Source: Patescibacteria group bacterium
Lineage (GTDB): Bacteria > Patescibacteriota > Minisyncoccia > Phycocordibacterales > UBA2100
NCBI GenBank assembly: GCA_024654485.1
Contig: JANLHO010000044.1
Span: 1 to 15,234 of the forward strand
DNA length: 15,234 nucleotides
Direction: 5' to 3'
Of this stretch, positions 1 through 6,344 are shown in pieces. The notes under the pieces were generated by a model that did not search any database, was not told the DNA's origin, and was given only the letters and a program-made list of their open reading frames with translations. Each line of letters begins with the position of its first letter. Position 1 is the stretch's first letter. A program made the translations under genes and the position numbers.

Positions 1-11
1 CCAAAGCCCCC

Positions 12-43
12 GCACGCCTCCGCCCTATTGGGCTTCAGGGTGC
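12..43 (-). terminator. Weak imperfect hairpin after the DUF389 gene
   Basis: GCAC at 12-15 pairs with GTGC at 40-43, and GCCC at 22-25 pairs with GGGC at 30-33 around a TATT loop, with a bulge and mismatches between. It lies just after the DUF389 stop codon in the direction of transcription. Only three T residues follow on the minus strand, so it is a weak candidate terminator. Confidence 0.3.
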
Positions 44-53
44 ACAAACAAAT

Positions 54-776
54 CTAGACTGCGGGCTTCTCCTCCTCCACTTTCGCCTCCGAGGCGATAA
101 TCTTGTCCTCTTTTTTTACCACTTGCTGCTCCACGCTTTTCTTGCGGGAAAATCCGAATAGCGAGAAAACGAGTACGGAGGAGAAAACGATGCCCGCGAC
201 GTTGACCACGAAGAGCACGAGCGCGTTGCTCGCTATTACCCAGTCAAAATCCGCAAGCCCCACTCCTGCGACGGCCAGAGGCGGGACGAGCGCGACGGAG
301 ATTGCGACACCGGGCAGCGTTTCGTTGAGATGCGCGCGCGTCATCGCATACGAACCCGCGAACCCCGCTATCACCGCGACGGCCGCGTACATGAGCGAGG
401 GCTGGCTGCCGGCTATGAGGTCTATGAGTGCAATTCCGTCGGGATTGCGGCCGGTGAAAAAGATACCTATGAGAAATCCCACCGCGAGAGAAAAGCCCAC
501 CGACTTGCCCAGCGTCAGAAGCGAGCGCCCGATAAGGCGCTCGTCGGGCATGATGATGCCGAGCGCGAGCGAGAGGAGAGGATAGAGCATGGGCGCGATG
601 AGCATGCTGCCGATGATGATGACCGTACTGTCCAAGAGCACGCCGAATACGGCCATGGAAACGGCGAGTATCATCATCAGGAAAAATTCCTTTCGCGGCG
701 AGGCGTGCTGGATTATCGCCTCAATAGCATCCTCCTTCTCCTTCTCCGTCGCGGCGCTAAATAAGCTCCAGACCAT
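54..776 (-). CDS. DUF389 family integral membrane protein
   Basis: A 240-aa membrane protein of the DUF389 family; molecular function is unknown to me. About six hydrophobic segments follow a charged N-terminal stretch (residues 10-30). The first spans about 31-48. The family signature GSMLIAPM is at 56-63, and a later segment carries ETLPGVAISVALVPPL, also typical of DUF389. The C-terminal ~30 residues are highly charged and probably cytoplasmic. I start at ATG 776 because the DUF389 homology begins just after it and a perfect TATAAT lies 6 nt upstream. An in-frame extension to 1055 would be an antisense-like Arg/Ser-rich reading of dnaX and is rejected. It sits 7 nt downstream of dnaX but appears to have its own promoter. 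Family call is firm; role is open. Confidence 0.88.
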   Translation of the reverse strand: MVWSLFSAATEKEKEDAIEAIIQHASPRKEFFLMMILAVSMAVFGVLLDSTVIIIGSMLIAPMLYPLLSLALGIIMPDERLIGRSLLTLGKSVGFSLAVGFLIGIFFTGRNPDGIALIDLIAGSQPSLMYAAVAVIAGFAGSYAMTRAHLNETLPGVAISVALVPPLAVAGVGLADFDWVIASNALVLFVVNVAGIVFSSVLVFSLFGFSRKKSVEQQVVKKEDKIIASEAKVEEEKPAV

Positions 777-782
777 AGGGGG

Positions 783-788
783 ATTATA
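783..788 (-). promoter_or_regulatory. -10 box for a leaderless DUF389 transcript
   Basis: Perfect TATAAT on the minus strand ends 6 nt before the ATG at 776. There is no Shine-Dalgarno in the gap (CCCCCT). The box is built from dnaX's last sense codon, its TAA stop and the following T. I see no convincing -35 at 16-18 nt; only weak TTG-containing hexamers lie upstream. Confidence 0.6.
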
Positions 789-1830
789 CGCTACTCGGCG
801 CTTCTGCAATATCCAGTATGGCCAGCTCCAAAGGGAGGGCGGGGACTGCCGAATAGGCCATGCGCGAGTAGGCCTCCAGCAGGTGGCGCAGCGTTCCGGA
901 GGTGACGCCCGGATTTTTGGCCACTTCCTTAGCCAGCTCCAAGTCGGCCTCGGTAAGCTCGTGCGATAGCGCCTCTGCGAGAGGCGGCGCGAAGCGCATA
1001 AGCAGGATGACGCGCATGCGGTGGATGAGGAGCTTCGTGAGTGTGCGCATGTCAAAGTTCTCGTCCGATGCCTTGTGTATCGCGGAGAGCGCGGATGCCG
1101 CGTCCTTCTCCGAGATGGCTTTGAGGATGAGGCGCACCAGCTCGCCGCGCGGAGCGCCGGAGACTACTTCCACGTCGCCCGCGCTTATCTCCTTGCCCTT
1201 GGAGACAGCGAGTACTTTCTGCAAGATGGACAGCGCGTCGCGGAAAGAGCCCTCGGCGAGAAGCGCCACGAGGTCCGCGCCCGCGCGCTCAAGCTTGTAG
1301 CCCTCCTTCTTGGCGACGTCCTGCACCGTCTCGGCGAGCATCTCGCGCGAGGGCTGGCGGAAGCTGTATATCTCGCAGCGAGATTGTATCGTCTCCGGCA
1401 CTTTGTCGCGCTCCGTCGTCGCCAAGACGAAAACAGCGTGCGCGGGCGGCTCCTCTATCGTCTTCAGAAGCGCGTTCCACGCATCGCGCGTGAGCATGTG
1501 CGCCTCGTCTATGATGTAAAACTTGTAGGGCGACTCAAAGGGTGTCGCATAGACGCCTTCGCGCAGCGCGCGGATGTCGTCTATGCCGCGGTTGGATGCG
1601 GCGTCTATTTCGTAGAGGTCGCTCTCGGAAACGCCTAGCTCTCGCGCGAGGATGCGCGCGACGGTCGTCTTGCCCGTCCCGCGTCCGCCGGAGAAAAGGT
1701 ACGCATGCGCCGTCTTTTTGTTCTTTATCGTTTTTTCAAGCGTTTCGGTGACGTGCCCCTGCCCGCGCACCTCGGCGAAAGAGGCCGGCCGATAGCGGCG
1801 GTACAGCGTGGCGCTCGTCTCCCCTTTCAT
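784..1830 (-). CDS. dnaX: DNA polymerase III clamp-loader ATPase subunit (gamma/tau-type), short form
   Basis: A 348-aa AAA+ ATPase that loads the sliding clamp during replication. Visible motifs: conserved start TLYRRYRPASF (8-18), Walker A GGRGTGKTT (48-56), Walker B with DEAH (108-111), NALLKTIEEPP (119-129), and the SRC arginine finger (150-152). Two departures from the E. coli protein: the four-cysteine zinc module between Walker A and EIDAAS is absent (only about 14 residues separate KTT from YEIDAAS), and the protein ends after the collar domain with no tau extension. Start: ATG 1830 is preferred over the in-frame ATG 1845 because TATACT lies 6 nt upstream of 1830, which puts ATG 1845 upstream of the predicted mRNA start. 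The zinc-less form matches what I recall of Parcubacteria-type DnaX, but that is recollection rather than a search. Confidence 0.93.
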   Translation of the reverse strand: MKGETSATLYRRYRPASFAEVRGQGHVTETLEKTIKNKKTAHAYLFSGGRGTGKTTVARILARELGVSESDLYEIDAASNRGIDDIRALREGVYATPFESPYKFYIIDEAHMLTRDAWNALLKTIEEPPAHAVFVLATTERDKVPETIQSRCEIYSFRQPSREMLAETVQDVAKKEGYKLERAGADLVALLAEGSFRDALSILQKVLAVSKGKEISAGDVEVVSGAPRGELVRLILKAISEKDAASALSAIHKASDENFDMRTLTKLLIHRMRVILLMRFAPPLAEALSHELTEADLELAKEVAKNPGVTSGTLRHLLEAYSRMAYSAVPALPLELAILDIAEAPSSV

Positions 1831-1836
1831 GCCATT

Positions 1837-1842
1837 AGTATA
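1837..1842 (-). promoter_or_regulatory. -10 box for a leaderless dnaX transcript
   Basis: TATACT on the minus strand, then 6 nt (AATGGC), then ATG 1830. No Shine-Dalgarno is present. The box follows directly on the T-run of the upstream gene's terminator. No clear -35 is seen because the GC-rich terminator stem occupies that position. Confidence 0.6.
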
Positions 1843-1845
1843 CAT

Positions 1846-1887
1846 AAAAATCTTGCCGGGGACGCGCTCTACGCGCGTCCCCGGCAG
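1846..1887 (-). terminator. Intrinsic terminator of the zinc-cluster/HTH gene
   Basis: Perfect 13-bp arms, TGCCGGGGACGCG at 1854-1866 and its complement at 1874-1886, around a 7-nt loop. On the minus strand the stem is followed by AGATTTTTA, a short U-tract. It lies about 30 nt beyond the stop of the gene at 1917-2651 and immediately before the dnaX -10 box. This is the best canonical terminator in the window. Confidence 0.78.
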
Positions 1888-1916
1888 TCGTCGTCCTTGC
1901 CGAAGAGATAAACCCT

Positions 1917-2651
1917 TTATGCCTTATCCGGTAACCGAATCTTCTCGTCGCGCAGAAGGGAGGACAGCGGGCGCCGCTCCAGTCCCTCGCTCCACCGGGC
2001 GTAGAGGACTCCTATCTTCCAGATTGAAATTTTTTTCTTCTGAAGCGCCTCTGCGAGGCACTCCCGAAACTCCGGCGGATAGGGCGCGATAGCGACTGCC
2101 GCGCCGAGTGCCATGTCGTAGCGCACTATTATGTCGCGCATACTCTCAAGCGCGCCCCCGTGCTTTCTGAAAAGCGAGACGAAAGCCTGCGACACATTCA
2201 GTGAGTTTGACATTGAGGCGATGGTGTACTCCCTCTTTGCCCTCAACAGAAAGGCGTCGTATCTGGCCATAAGTCTCCGCCCGCGCAGCTGATCGCCTAC
2301 GTTCACGGCGGCGAACCTCCTGGCCGCAAACCGCGGGAGCGGGGCAGGATGTCGCACAGGTGTCTCCTTTTCCCGCCGATCCTCCTTGCCGCGCCGCACA
2401 CTCTCCGGAGAGGCGCATTCGCGGCACAGTCCGCTTCCGTTTGGGGGCTGGGCGACCGTTTTTGGATGCTCGGTCCTTCCGCAGATTCTGCACATTCGGA
2501 AGGGGCAGGGGCAGCCCTCGCATTCTGCGTTGTACTGCGGTTTGCCGGAGAATGTCCGGCAATAATCCTTGGTGACGGTACGTCCGCTTTGGAGCGCGCA
2601 CGGGCCAAAGGTCGGGGTGCCGTCCAAGGGTTCATAGTTTATCCTGGGCAT
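1917..2651 (-). CDS. Uncharacterised protein with cysteine clusters and a putative helix-turn-helix
   Basis: I do not recognise this 244-aa protein. The N-terminal third is cysteine-rich: C18, C31, C44-x2-C47, C49, then C54-x2-C57 and C76-x2-C79, the last two pairs resembling a zinc ribbon (CRIC ... CREC). A charged linker (about 85-115) follows. Residues about 142-163 (YTIASMSNSLNVSQAFVSLF) look like a helix-turn-helix, so a DNA-binding regulator is plausible but unproven. The C-terminal ~80 residues are probably helical. Start: ATG 2651 has a strong Shine-Dalgarno, AAGGAGG with a 5-nt spacer. An in-frame ATG at 2738 lacks one and would overlap dus. Unlike its leaderless neighbours, it has a ~50-nt leader with a hairpin, its own promoter and its own terminator, so it looks like a separately controlled single gene. 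Confidence 0.72.
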   Translation of the reverse strand: MPRINYEPLDGTPTFGPCALQSGRTVTKDYCRTFSGKPQYNAECEGCPCPFRMCRICGRTEHPKTVAQPPNGSGLCRECASPESVRRGKEDRREKETPVRHPAPLPRFAARRFAAVNVGDQLRGRRLMARYDAFLLRAKREYTIASMSNSLNVSQAFVSLFRKHGGALESMRDIIVRYDMALGAAVAIAPYPPEFRECLAEALQKKKISIWKIGVLYARWSEGLERRPLSSLLRDEKIRLPDKA

Positions 2652-2665
2652 GGCGCCCTCCTTTC

Positions 2666-2704
2666 CGGGTCGCGTGATGGGTTTGTGTGTGAATGAGCGA
2701 CCCG
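2666..2704 (-). promoter_or_regulatory. 5'-terminal mRNA hairpin upstream of a strong RBS
   Basis: Perfect 8-bp arms CGGGTCGC (plus strand 2666-2673) and GCGACCCG (2697-2704) enclose a 23-nt A/C-rich loop on the minus strand. The predicted transcription start (about 2703) lies in the first arm, so the stem would form the mRNA 5' end. The AAAGGAGG ribosome-binding site follows almost immediately. Confidence 0.5.
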
Positions 2705-2709
2705 AGACG

Positions 2710-2738
2710 AGGATATGTCTATTCCGCGTTTCGCACAA
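2710..2738 (-). promoter_or_regulatory. Sigma-70-type promoter of the zinc-cluster/HTH gene
   Basis: TTGTGC (2733-2738), 17-nt spacer, TATCCT (2710-2715), read on the minus strand. It overlaps the 3' end of dus. Three of six and four of six consensus matches with ideal spacing make it plausible rather than certain. Confidence 0.45.
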
Positions 2739-3744
2739 GCTCCTTCAGTATCTCGCGCGCCTCTTCCGCGCTTTCCGTCCCCATCAGACGCGCGCGCATC
2801 TCCTTCGCACCGTCCCATCCGCTTATGTAGGCCTTGAAATGTTTTTTCATAACGGCATAGTTCGTGGTCTCCGCCATGAGCTCCTCAAAGAGCTCCAAAT
2901 GCTCCATCAGCGCCCGTATTTTTTCTTGGGGCGTTCTGTCGGTCCCTCCACCTTGCTCGGGATTATCCGCTGACGCGAACAACCACGGATTGCCGAAAAC
3001 GGCGCGGCCGAGCATGACACCGTCGCATCCGGTCTCTGCCGCCTTCGCGCGCGCGTCCGCAAGGTCGCGCACGTCGCCGTTGCCGATGATAAGTGTCCGA
3101 CACGGCAAGGCCTCGCCTTGCCGTGAGTTGCGGATTTTGACGGCGTACTTGATTCGCTCCCAGTGCGCGGGTACATCCGACATCTCTTTGCGCGTGCGCG
3201 CATGGAGCGCCACAGCCGCCGGCTCCTCGGCCAGAAGCTCCGTCAGCCATCCGCCGGCCGGCGGATCAAGCTCGTCCTTGTTGTACCCGATGCGCGTCTT
3301 TATTGATACGGGAATGTCCCCGGCCCCCCTCTTCGCCGCGCGGATTAGCTCACGCGCGAGCGCGGGATTTTTGATGAGCGCGGCTCCGCAGCCGCTTTTC
3401 TCTATGGAGCAATCGGGGCAGCCCATGTTGATATCAAAACCGTCAAAGCCCATCTCCGCGCACATGCGCGCTATTTGCTCCATGTGCTCCGGCACGGCGG
3501 TGAAAAGCTGCGCCACTATCGGGCGCTCTATCTCCGCGTACTCAAGCCTCTTCAGGAGCTTGCGCCTGCCGCTCTCCGGCGCCTTCAGGATGCCGTCGGC
3601 GGAAGTGAATTCGGTGTAGAGGACACGAGGTACGGACGGGCTGGCGTAGCTTGCGATGAGCCGGCGAAATGCCGCATCGGTCACATCCTCCATCGGCGCG
3701 AGCGCAAAAAAAGGCCTCGGCAGCTTCTCCCAAAAATTCTTCAT
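2719..3744 (-). CDS. dus: tRNA-dihydrouridine synthase
   Basis: A 341-aa FMN-dependent enzyme that reduces uridine to dihydrouridine in the tRNA D-loop. Motifs: FFALAPMEDVTDAAFR near the N-terminus (flavin-binding barrel start), INMGCPDC with the expected catalytic cysteine C109, KTRIGY, LHARTR, and IIGNGDV followed by GVMLGRAVFGNPWLF. Start: ATG 3744 is chosen over ATG 3765 because an extended -10 (TGG-TATCGT) lies 6 nt upstream of it. Two perfect palindromes lie inside the gene (3101-3125 and 3249-3266). They encode the stretches between KIRN and TLIIGNGD and DPPAGGW, places where the protein seems a few residues longer than I expect. The exact Dus subtype is not assigned. Confidence 0.93.
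   Translation of the reverse strand: MKNFWEKLPRPFFALAPMEDVTDAAFRRLIASYASPSVPRVLYTEFTSADGILKAPESGRRKLLKRLEYAEIERPIVAQLFTAVPEHMEQIARMCAEMGFDGFDINMGCPDCSIEKSGCGAALIKNPALARELIRAAKRGAGDIPVSIKTRIGYNKDELDPPAGGWLTELLAEEPAAVALHARTRKEMSDVPAHWERIKYAVKIRNSRQGEALPCRTLIIGNGDVRDLADARAKAAETGCDGVMLGRAVFGNPWLFASADNPEQGGGTDRTPQEKIRALMEHLELFEELMAETTNYAVMKKHFKAYISGWDGAKEMRARLMGTESAEEAREILKELVRNAE
3101..3125. repeat. Perfect palindrome inside dus (first)
   Basis: Arms CACGGCAAGGC (3101-3111) and GCCTTGCCGTG (3115-3125) are perfect complements around a 3-nt loop. The reading frame stays open through it. Confidence 0.75.
3249..3266. repeat. Perfect palindrome inside dus (second)
   Basis: The 18-bp sequence ATCCGCCGGCCGGCGGAT equals its own reverse complement. 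It encodes DPPAGG on the minus strand, just after KTRIGYNKDEL. Confidence 0.7.
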
Positions 3745-3750
3745 GCGGGC

Positions 3751-3756
3751 ACGATA
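3751..3756 (-). promoter_or_regulatory. Extended -10 box for a leaderless dus transcript
   Basis: TATCGT preceded by TGG (extended -10 form TGn) on the minus strand, then 6 nt (GCCCGC), then ATG 3744. No Shine-Dalgarno and no clear -35. Confidence 0.55.
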
Positions 3757-3791
3757 CCACACCAACTGGCCTTCTTACTTCTCCGTGACGC

Positions 3792-3831
3792 CATACCCGC
3801 ATTCTACGCGGTCGCGTAGAATGCGGGTATG
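3792..3831 (-). terminator. Long perfect hairpin between ftsQ and dus
   Basis: 18-bp perfect arms (3792-3809 and 3814-3831; the left begins CATACCCGC) enclose a 4-nt loop. It lies 38 bp after the ftsQ stop and about 35 bp upstream of the dus -10 box. There is no T-run on either side, so it is either a U-tract-less terminator or an RNA-stabilising 3' hairpin. Confidence 0.5.
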
Positions 3832-3869
3832 TCATGCGTGTGATGAATGGGAAAATGATACGGGCAGTA

Positions 3870-4904
3870 CTACTGCGCGCTCACCTCCTCCTCGCCTATG
3901 AGCTTGTAGTACGCGCGGTCGCCGAAGCGCAGGTCTATGTATTCTATTTCGTTCTTTCTGTCGCGAAGGATGTCGGAATCCAGCACAAGCTCCAGATCGT
4001 GCGTAAGCCTTCCGGCGTCCTGACCAAAAGAGGCCTTTATATAAAATCCTTGCTCGCCGGATAGCGGTATTGTGAAATCGCGGTCGTTTTCCACTATAGC
4101 TCCCGCAGGAGTGAATCCGGCCTGCCCCAGGAGGCGCAGCAGGGTGATTATCCCCGGCAGGTGCGCCGGCACGAAAGAGCGTCCTATCGGATTGGCGAGC
4201 TTACGCATGCTTGAGGTCGCGCTCCCTTCGGCGGTCGCGTCCTCTGCCCCATCCTTATCATTATCAAGTGCCACGCCGCCCTCAAAGACGTATATCGCTC
4301 CGGGGCGCGCGGATTCCACCTCCGAGGCGGAAGCTTCTGCAAAAATAAATCCCCTGTCGTCCATTTCGTAGCATTGCCCCCCGCTCATGCACCAGAGCGC
4401 GAAGGGCTGGCGCTCCGTGATGCCGACCACCATGTCCGTAGAAAGGAGCGACGGGCGCGATACGGAAGCGGATTTGATGCGCGGGAAATATCCGACCACC
4501 GCCCGCTCAATGACGGCGCGGGGATAGATGAAAATATTTTTCCGCGAGATGTAGTGGTACGAGCCGTCGTCAAGTATTGTCGCGACGTAATCGCGTACGA
4601 GTTTCTCCGGCACTTTTTGTGTGCCCTGGACCACGATGTGCCGTATGGAAAGCTCCGGCAGATAAGATGCGTAGCTCACTCCCCACGCCACTCCACCGAC
4701 GACCATAAGAGCCATGAGCGTCTTTATTGCGCGCACGCGCCTGCGGCGCGTGCGCAGCGGCGAGGCGCGCCGAGCGCTCTCCGCGGTACTAGAACGCGGC
4801 GCGCGCGAAAAAAGCGAAGTCTGGCCCGCAGGAGGCTTCCTGCCGGGTCGCCGACCTCGCAGGTCAACTACTTTTTTGGATGACCCCGCACTAAATTTTG
4901 CCAT
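3870..4904 (-). CDS. ftsQ: Cell-division protein FtsQ/DivIB-like, POTRA domain
   Basis: A 344-aa bitopic membrane protein matching FtsQ/DivIB, which links septal peptidoglycan synthases with the early divisome. Architecture: a basic cytoplasmic N-terminus (about 1-61, ending in RTRRRRVR), one transmembrane segment (about 62-80), then a POTRA-like domain starting LSIRHIVVQGTQKVPEKLV (from 85). The beta domain ends with EYIDLRFGDRAYYK, which resembles the conserved FtsQ C-terminal strand. A low-complexity Asp/Ala/Ser-rich insert lies near residues 215-235. Start ATG 4904 has a weak AGAGG 2 nt upstream and a TGTAAT hexamer 17 nt upstream. It is 53 bp downstream of serS. No murC, ftsA or ftsZ neighbours are present, so the symbol rests on the protein itself. 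Confidence 0.8.
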   Translation of the reverse strand: MAKFSAGSSKKVVDLRGRRPGRKPPAGQTSLFSRAPRSSTAESARRASPLRTRRRRVRAIKTLMALMVVGGVAWGVSYASYLPELSIRHIVVQGTQKVPEKLVRDYVATILDDGSYHYISRKNIFIYPRAVIERAVVGYFPRIKSASVSRPSLLSTDMVVGITERQPFALWCMSGGQCYEMDDRGFIFAEASASEVESARPGAIYVFEGGVALDNDKDGAEDATAEGSATSSMRKLANPIGRSFVPAHLPGIITLLRLLGQAGFTPAGAIVENDRDFTIPLSGEQGFYIKASFGQDAGRLTHDLELVLDSDILRDRKNEIEYIDLRFGDRAYYKLIGEEEVSAQ

Positions 4905-4957
4905 AGCCTCTTTGTTTGCACATTACAGCCACGCTCTCGGCATACATGACGGCAAAA

Positions 4958-6238
4958 TTATTGCCCGGATATAACATCCTTGCCCATATAGCCCCGCAAG
5001 ACGTCGGGAATCGTTATTGAACCGTCTTTTTGCTGGTTGTTCTCTACTATCTGACAAATGATACGCGGCATGGCGAGCGCGGTGTTGTTGAGCGAGTGTG
5101 CGTAGCGCAGCTTACCCTCGCCGGATGGCGAGTCATCTCGGTAGCGGATATTGAGCCGCCGCGTCTGGAAATCGTGAAAATATGAGGACGAGTGGGTCTC
5201 TCGGTACTTCCGCTCGCTAGGCATCCACGCTTCTATGTCGTACTTCTTCACCTGCCCCAAGCCCAGATCGCCGCCACAGTTGATGACGACACGATACGGA
5301 AGCCCAAGCTCCTGCAAGAGCTTTTCGGAATTCGCGGTTATCTCCTCGTGCATTCGCACGGATTCCTCGTGATTGGCCTCGCACAAGACCACCTGCTCGT
5401 ATTTCACAAATTCATGAATGCGGAAAATGCCTTTCGTGTCCTTGCCGTGAGAGCCGGCCTCGCGTCGGAAGCACGGCGAGAAAGAGAAGAATTTGACAGG
5501 CAGAGCGCTTTTGTCCAGCACTTCGTCCATGTAGTAGCCCATTGAGGCGACTTCTGCGGTGCCCGCCAGATAATCGCCGTCCTGCGTCTTGTATAGATCG
5601 TCCTCGCTCTGCGGAAGATAGCCCGTGCCGACAAAAGGCTCCCGACGCACCATGGACGGGACTATCATTGGAACGAAGTCGCTCTCCGCGAATCGGTCCT
5701 GTACGAAGCGCTCCAGCGCCCATACGAGCCGTGCGCCGTCTCCTTTTAGGAAGTATCCGCGGAATCCCGCGACCTTGGCACCACGCTCATAATCCGCCAT
5801 ATCGTGCGCGAGCATGAGTTCCACATGGCTTTTCGGCTCAAAGTCAAACGATGGTTTATCTCCCCACTTGCGCACTTCTTTGTTGTCGGCATCGCTATCG
5901 CCGTCCGGAACGGACATATCGGGCACATTGGGCACCTGCAGCATGAGCGCGCGCCACTCTTTGATAGTGGTCTGCATGGACTCCTCCGCAAGCTTCAGCG
6001 CCTCCTTGACGCCCTGCATGCTCGCGATTATCTCCTTTTTCTCGGCCTCATCCTTCGCCGAACTTATCTTGTCGGAAGCCGCGTTCTGCTCGGCGCGTTT
6101 TTCATCTATGGAAAGTTGCAACTCTCGGCGCTCATCGTCCAGCTTCAAGAGCTTCTCTATATCTATGTCTATACGCTTCTTCCGCGCTCCGGCAACGACG
6201 ATATCTTTGTTGTCCCGTATGAATTTGATGTCCAGCAT
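4958..6238 (-). CDS. serS: Seryl-tRNA synthetase
   Basis: A 426-aa class II aminoacyl-tRNA synthetase that charges tRNA-Ser, at the family's usual length. The N-terminus MLDIKFIRDN is canonical and is followed by the antiparallel coiled-coil tRNA-binding arm (about residues 30-100, rich in Glu/Lys/Ala). Catalytic motif 2 begins at about residue 257 (FRREAGSHGKDTKGIFRIHEF region). Motif 3 lies at 384-403 (TALAMPRIICQIVENNQQ) and is followed by the typical GSITIPDVLRGYMG. No Shine-Dalgarno and no close -10 box is visible; the nearest -10-like hexamer (TATTAC, plus coordinates 6287-6292) would give a ~40-nt leader through a heptamer repeat. Divergent from dprA. Confidence 0.97.
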   Translation of the reverse strand: MLDIKFIRDNKDIVVAGARKKRIDIDIEKLLKLDDERRELQLSIDEKRAEQNAASDKISSAKDEAEKKEIIASMQGVKEALKLAEESMQTTIKEWRALMLQVPNVPDMSVPDGDSDADNKEVRKWGDKPSFDFEPKSHVELMLAHDMADYERGAKVAGFRGYFLKGDGARLVWALERFVQDRFAESDFVPMIVPSMVRREPFVGTGYLPQSEDDLYKTQDGDYLAGTAEVASMGYYMDEVLDKSALPVKFFSFSPCFRREAGSHGKDTKGIFRIHEFVKYEQVVLCEANHEESVRMHEEITANSEKLLQELGLPYRVVINCGGDLGLGQVKKYDIEAWMPSERKYRETHSSSYFHDFQTRRLNIRYRDDSPSGEGKLRYAHSLNNTALAMPRIICQIVENNQQKDGSITIPDVLRGYMGKDVISGQ

Positions 6239-6242
6239 AGGT

Positions 6243-6284
6243 CAGCGAACAGTGACCAGTGACCAGCAAACAGTCCGCAGCATC
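6243..6284. repeat. Heptamer-periodic block, CAGYNNN
   Basis: Six consecutive 7-nt units all begin CAG followed by T or C; examples are CAGTGAC (twice in a row), CAGCAAA and CAGTCCG. The block starts 5 bp upstream of the serS start codon and fills most of its leader. Confidence 0.7.
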
Positions 6285-6296
6285 GCGTAATACACT

Positions 6297-6326
6297 GTTT
6301 ACCGTTTCCCGTTTTCTGTTTTCTGT
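6297..6326. repeat. Heptamer-periodic block, GTTT-type
   Basis: Four 7-nt units (GTTTACC, GTTTCCC, GTTTTCT, GTTTTCT) run in register and end in GT. The block lies in the same serS/dprA divergent gap as the CAG-type block, on the dprA side. Confidence 0.65.
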
Positions 6327-6329
6327 GCA

Positions 6330-6335
6330 TATGAT
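6330..6335 (+). promoter_or_regulatory. Possible -10 box of dprA
   Basis: TATGAT ends 9 nt before the dprA ATG at 6345, which would give a leader of only 2-3 nt. No -35 match is seen. Weaker than the 6-nt-spaced boxes elsewhere in the window. Confidence 0.35.
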
Positions 6336-6344
6336 GATAGCATC

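Noticed and set aside
969..985. 7-bp-arm inverted repeat in dnaX
   Set aside because: Arms are short and the encoded protein shows no insertion; expected by chance in GC-rich sequence.
784..1000. Programmed frameshift in dnaX to make a tau form
   Set aside because: No A-rich slippery heptamer is visible near the 3' end, and the alternative frame downstream encodes the DUF389 membrane protein, not a tau-like domain.
777..1055. In-frame N-terminal extension of the DUF389 frame into dnaX
   Set aside because: The extra residues are Arg/Ser/Trp-rich with no DUF389 similarity and overlap the well-supported dnaX gene; a GC-rich shadow frame.
2652..2738. Earlier ATG (2738) for the cysteine-cluster protein
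   Set aside because: It would overlap the end of dus, has no Shine-Dalgarno, and lies upstream of the predicted promoter; ATG 2651 has AAGGAGG at ideal spacing.
2864..3619. 251-aa plus-strand frame antisense to dus
   Set aside because: Low-complexity Ser-rich translation; the minus strand carries all Dus motifs.
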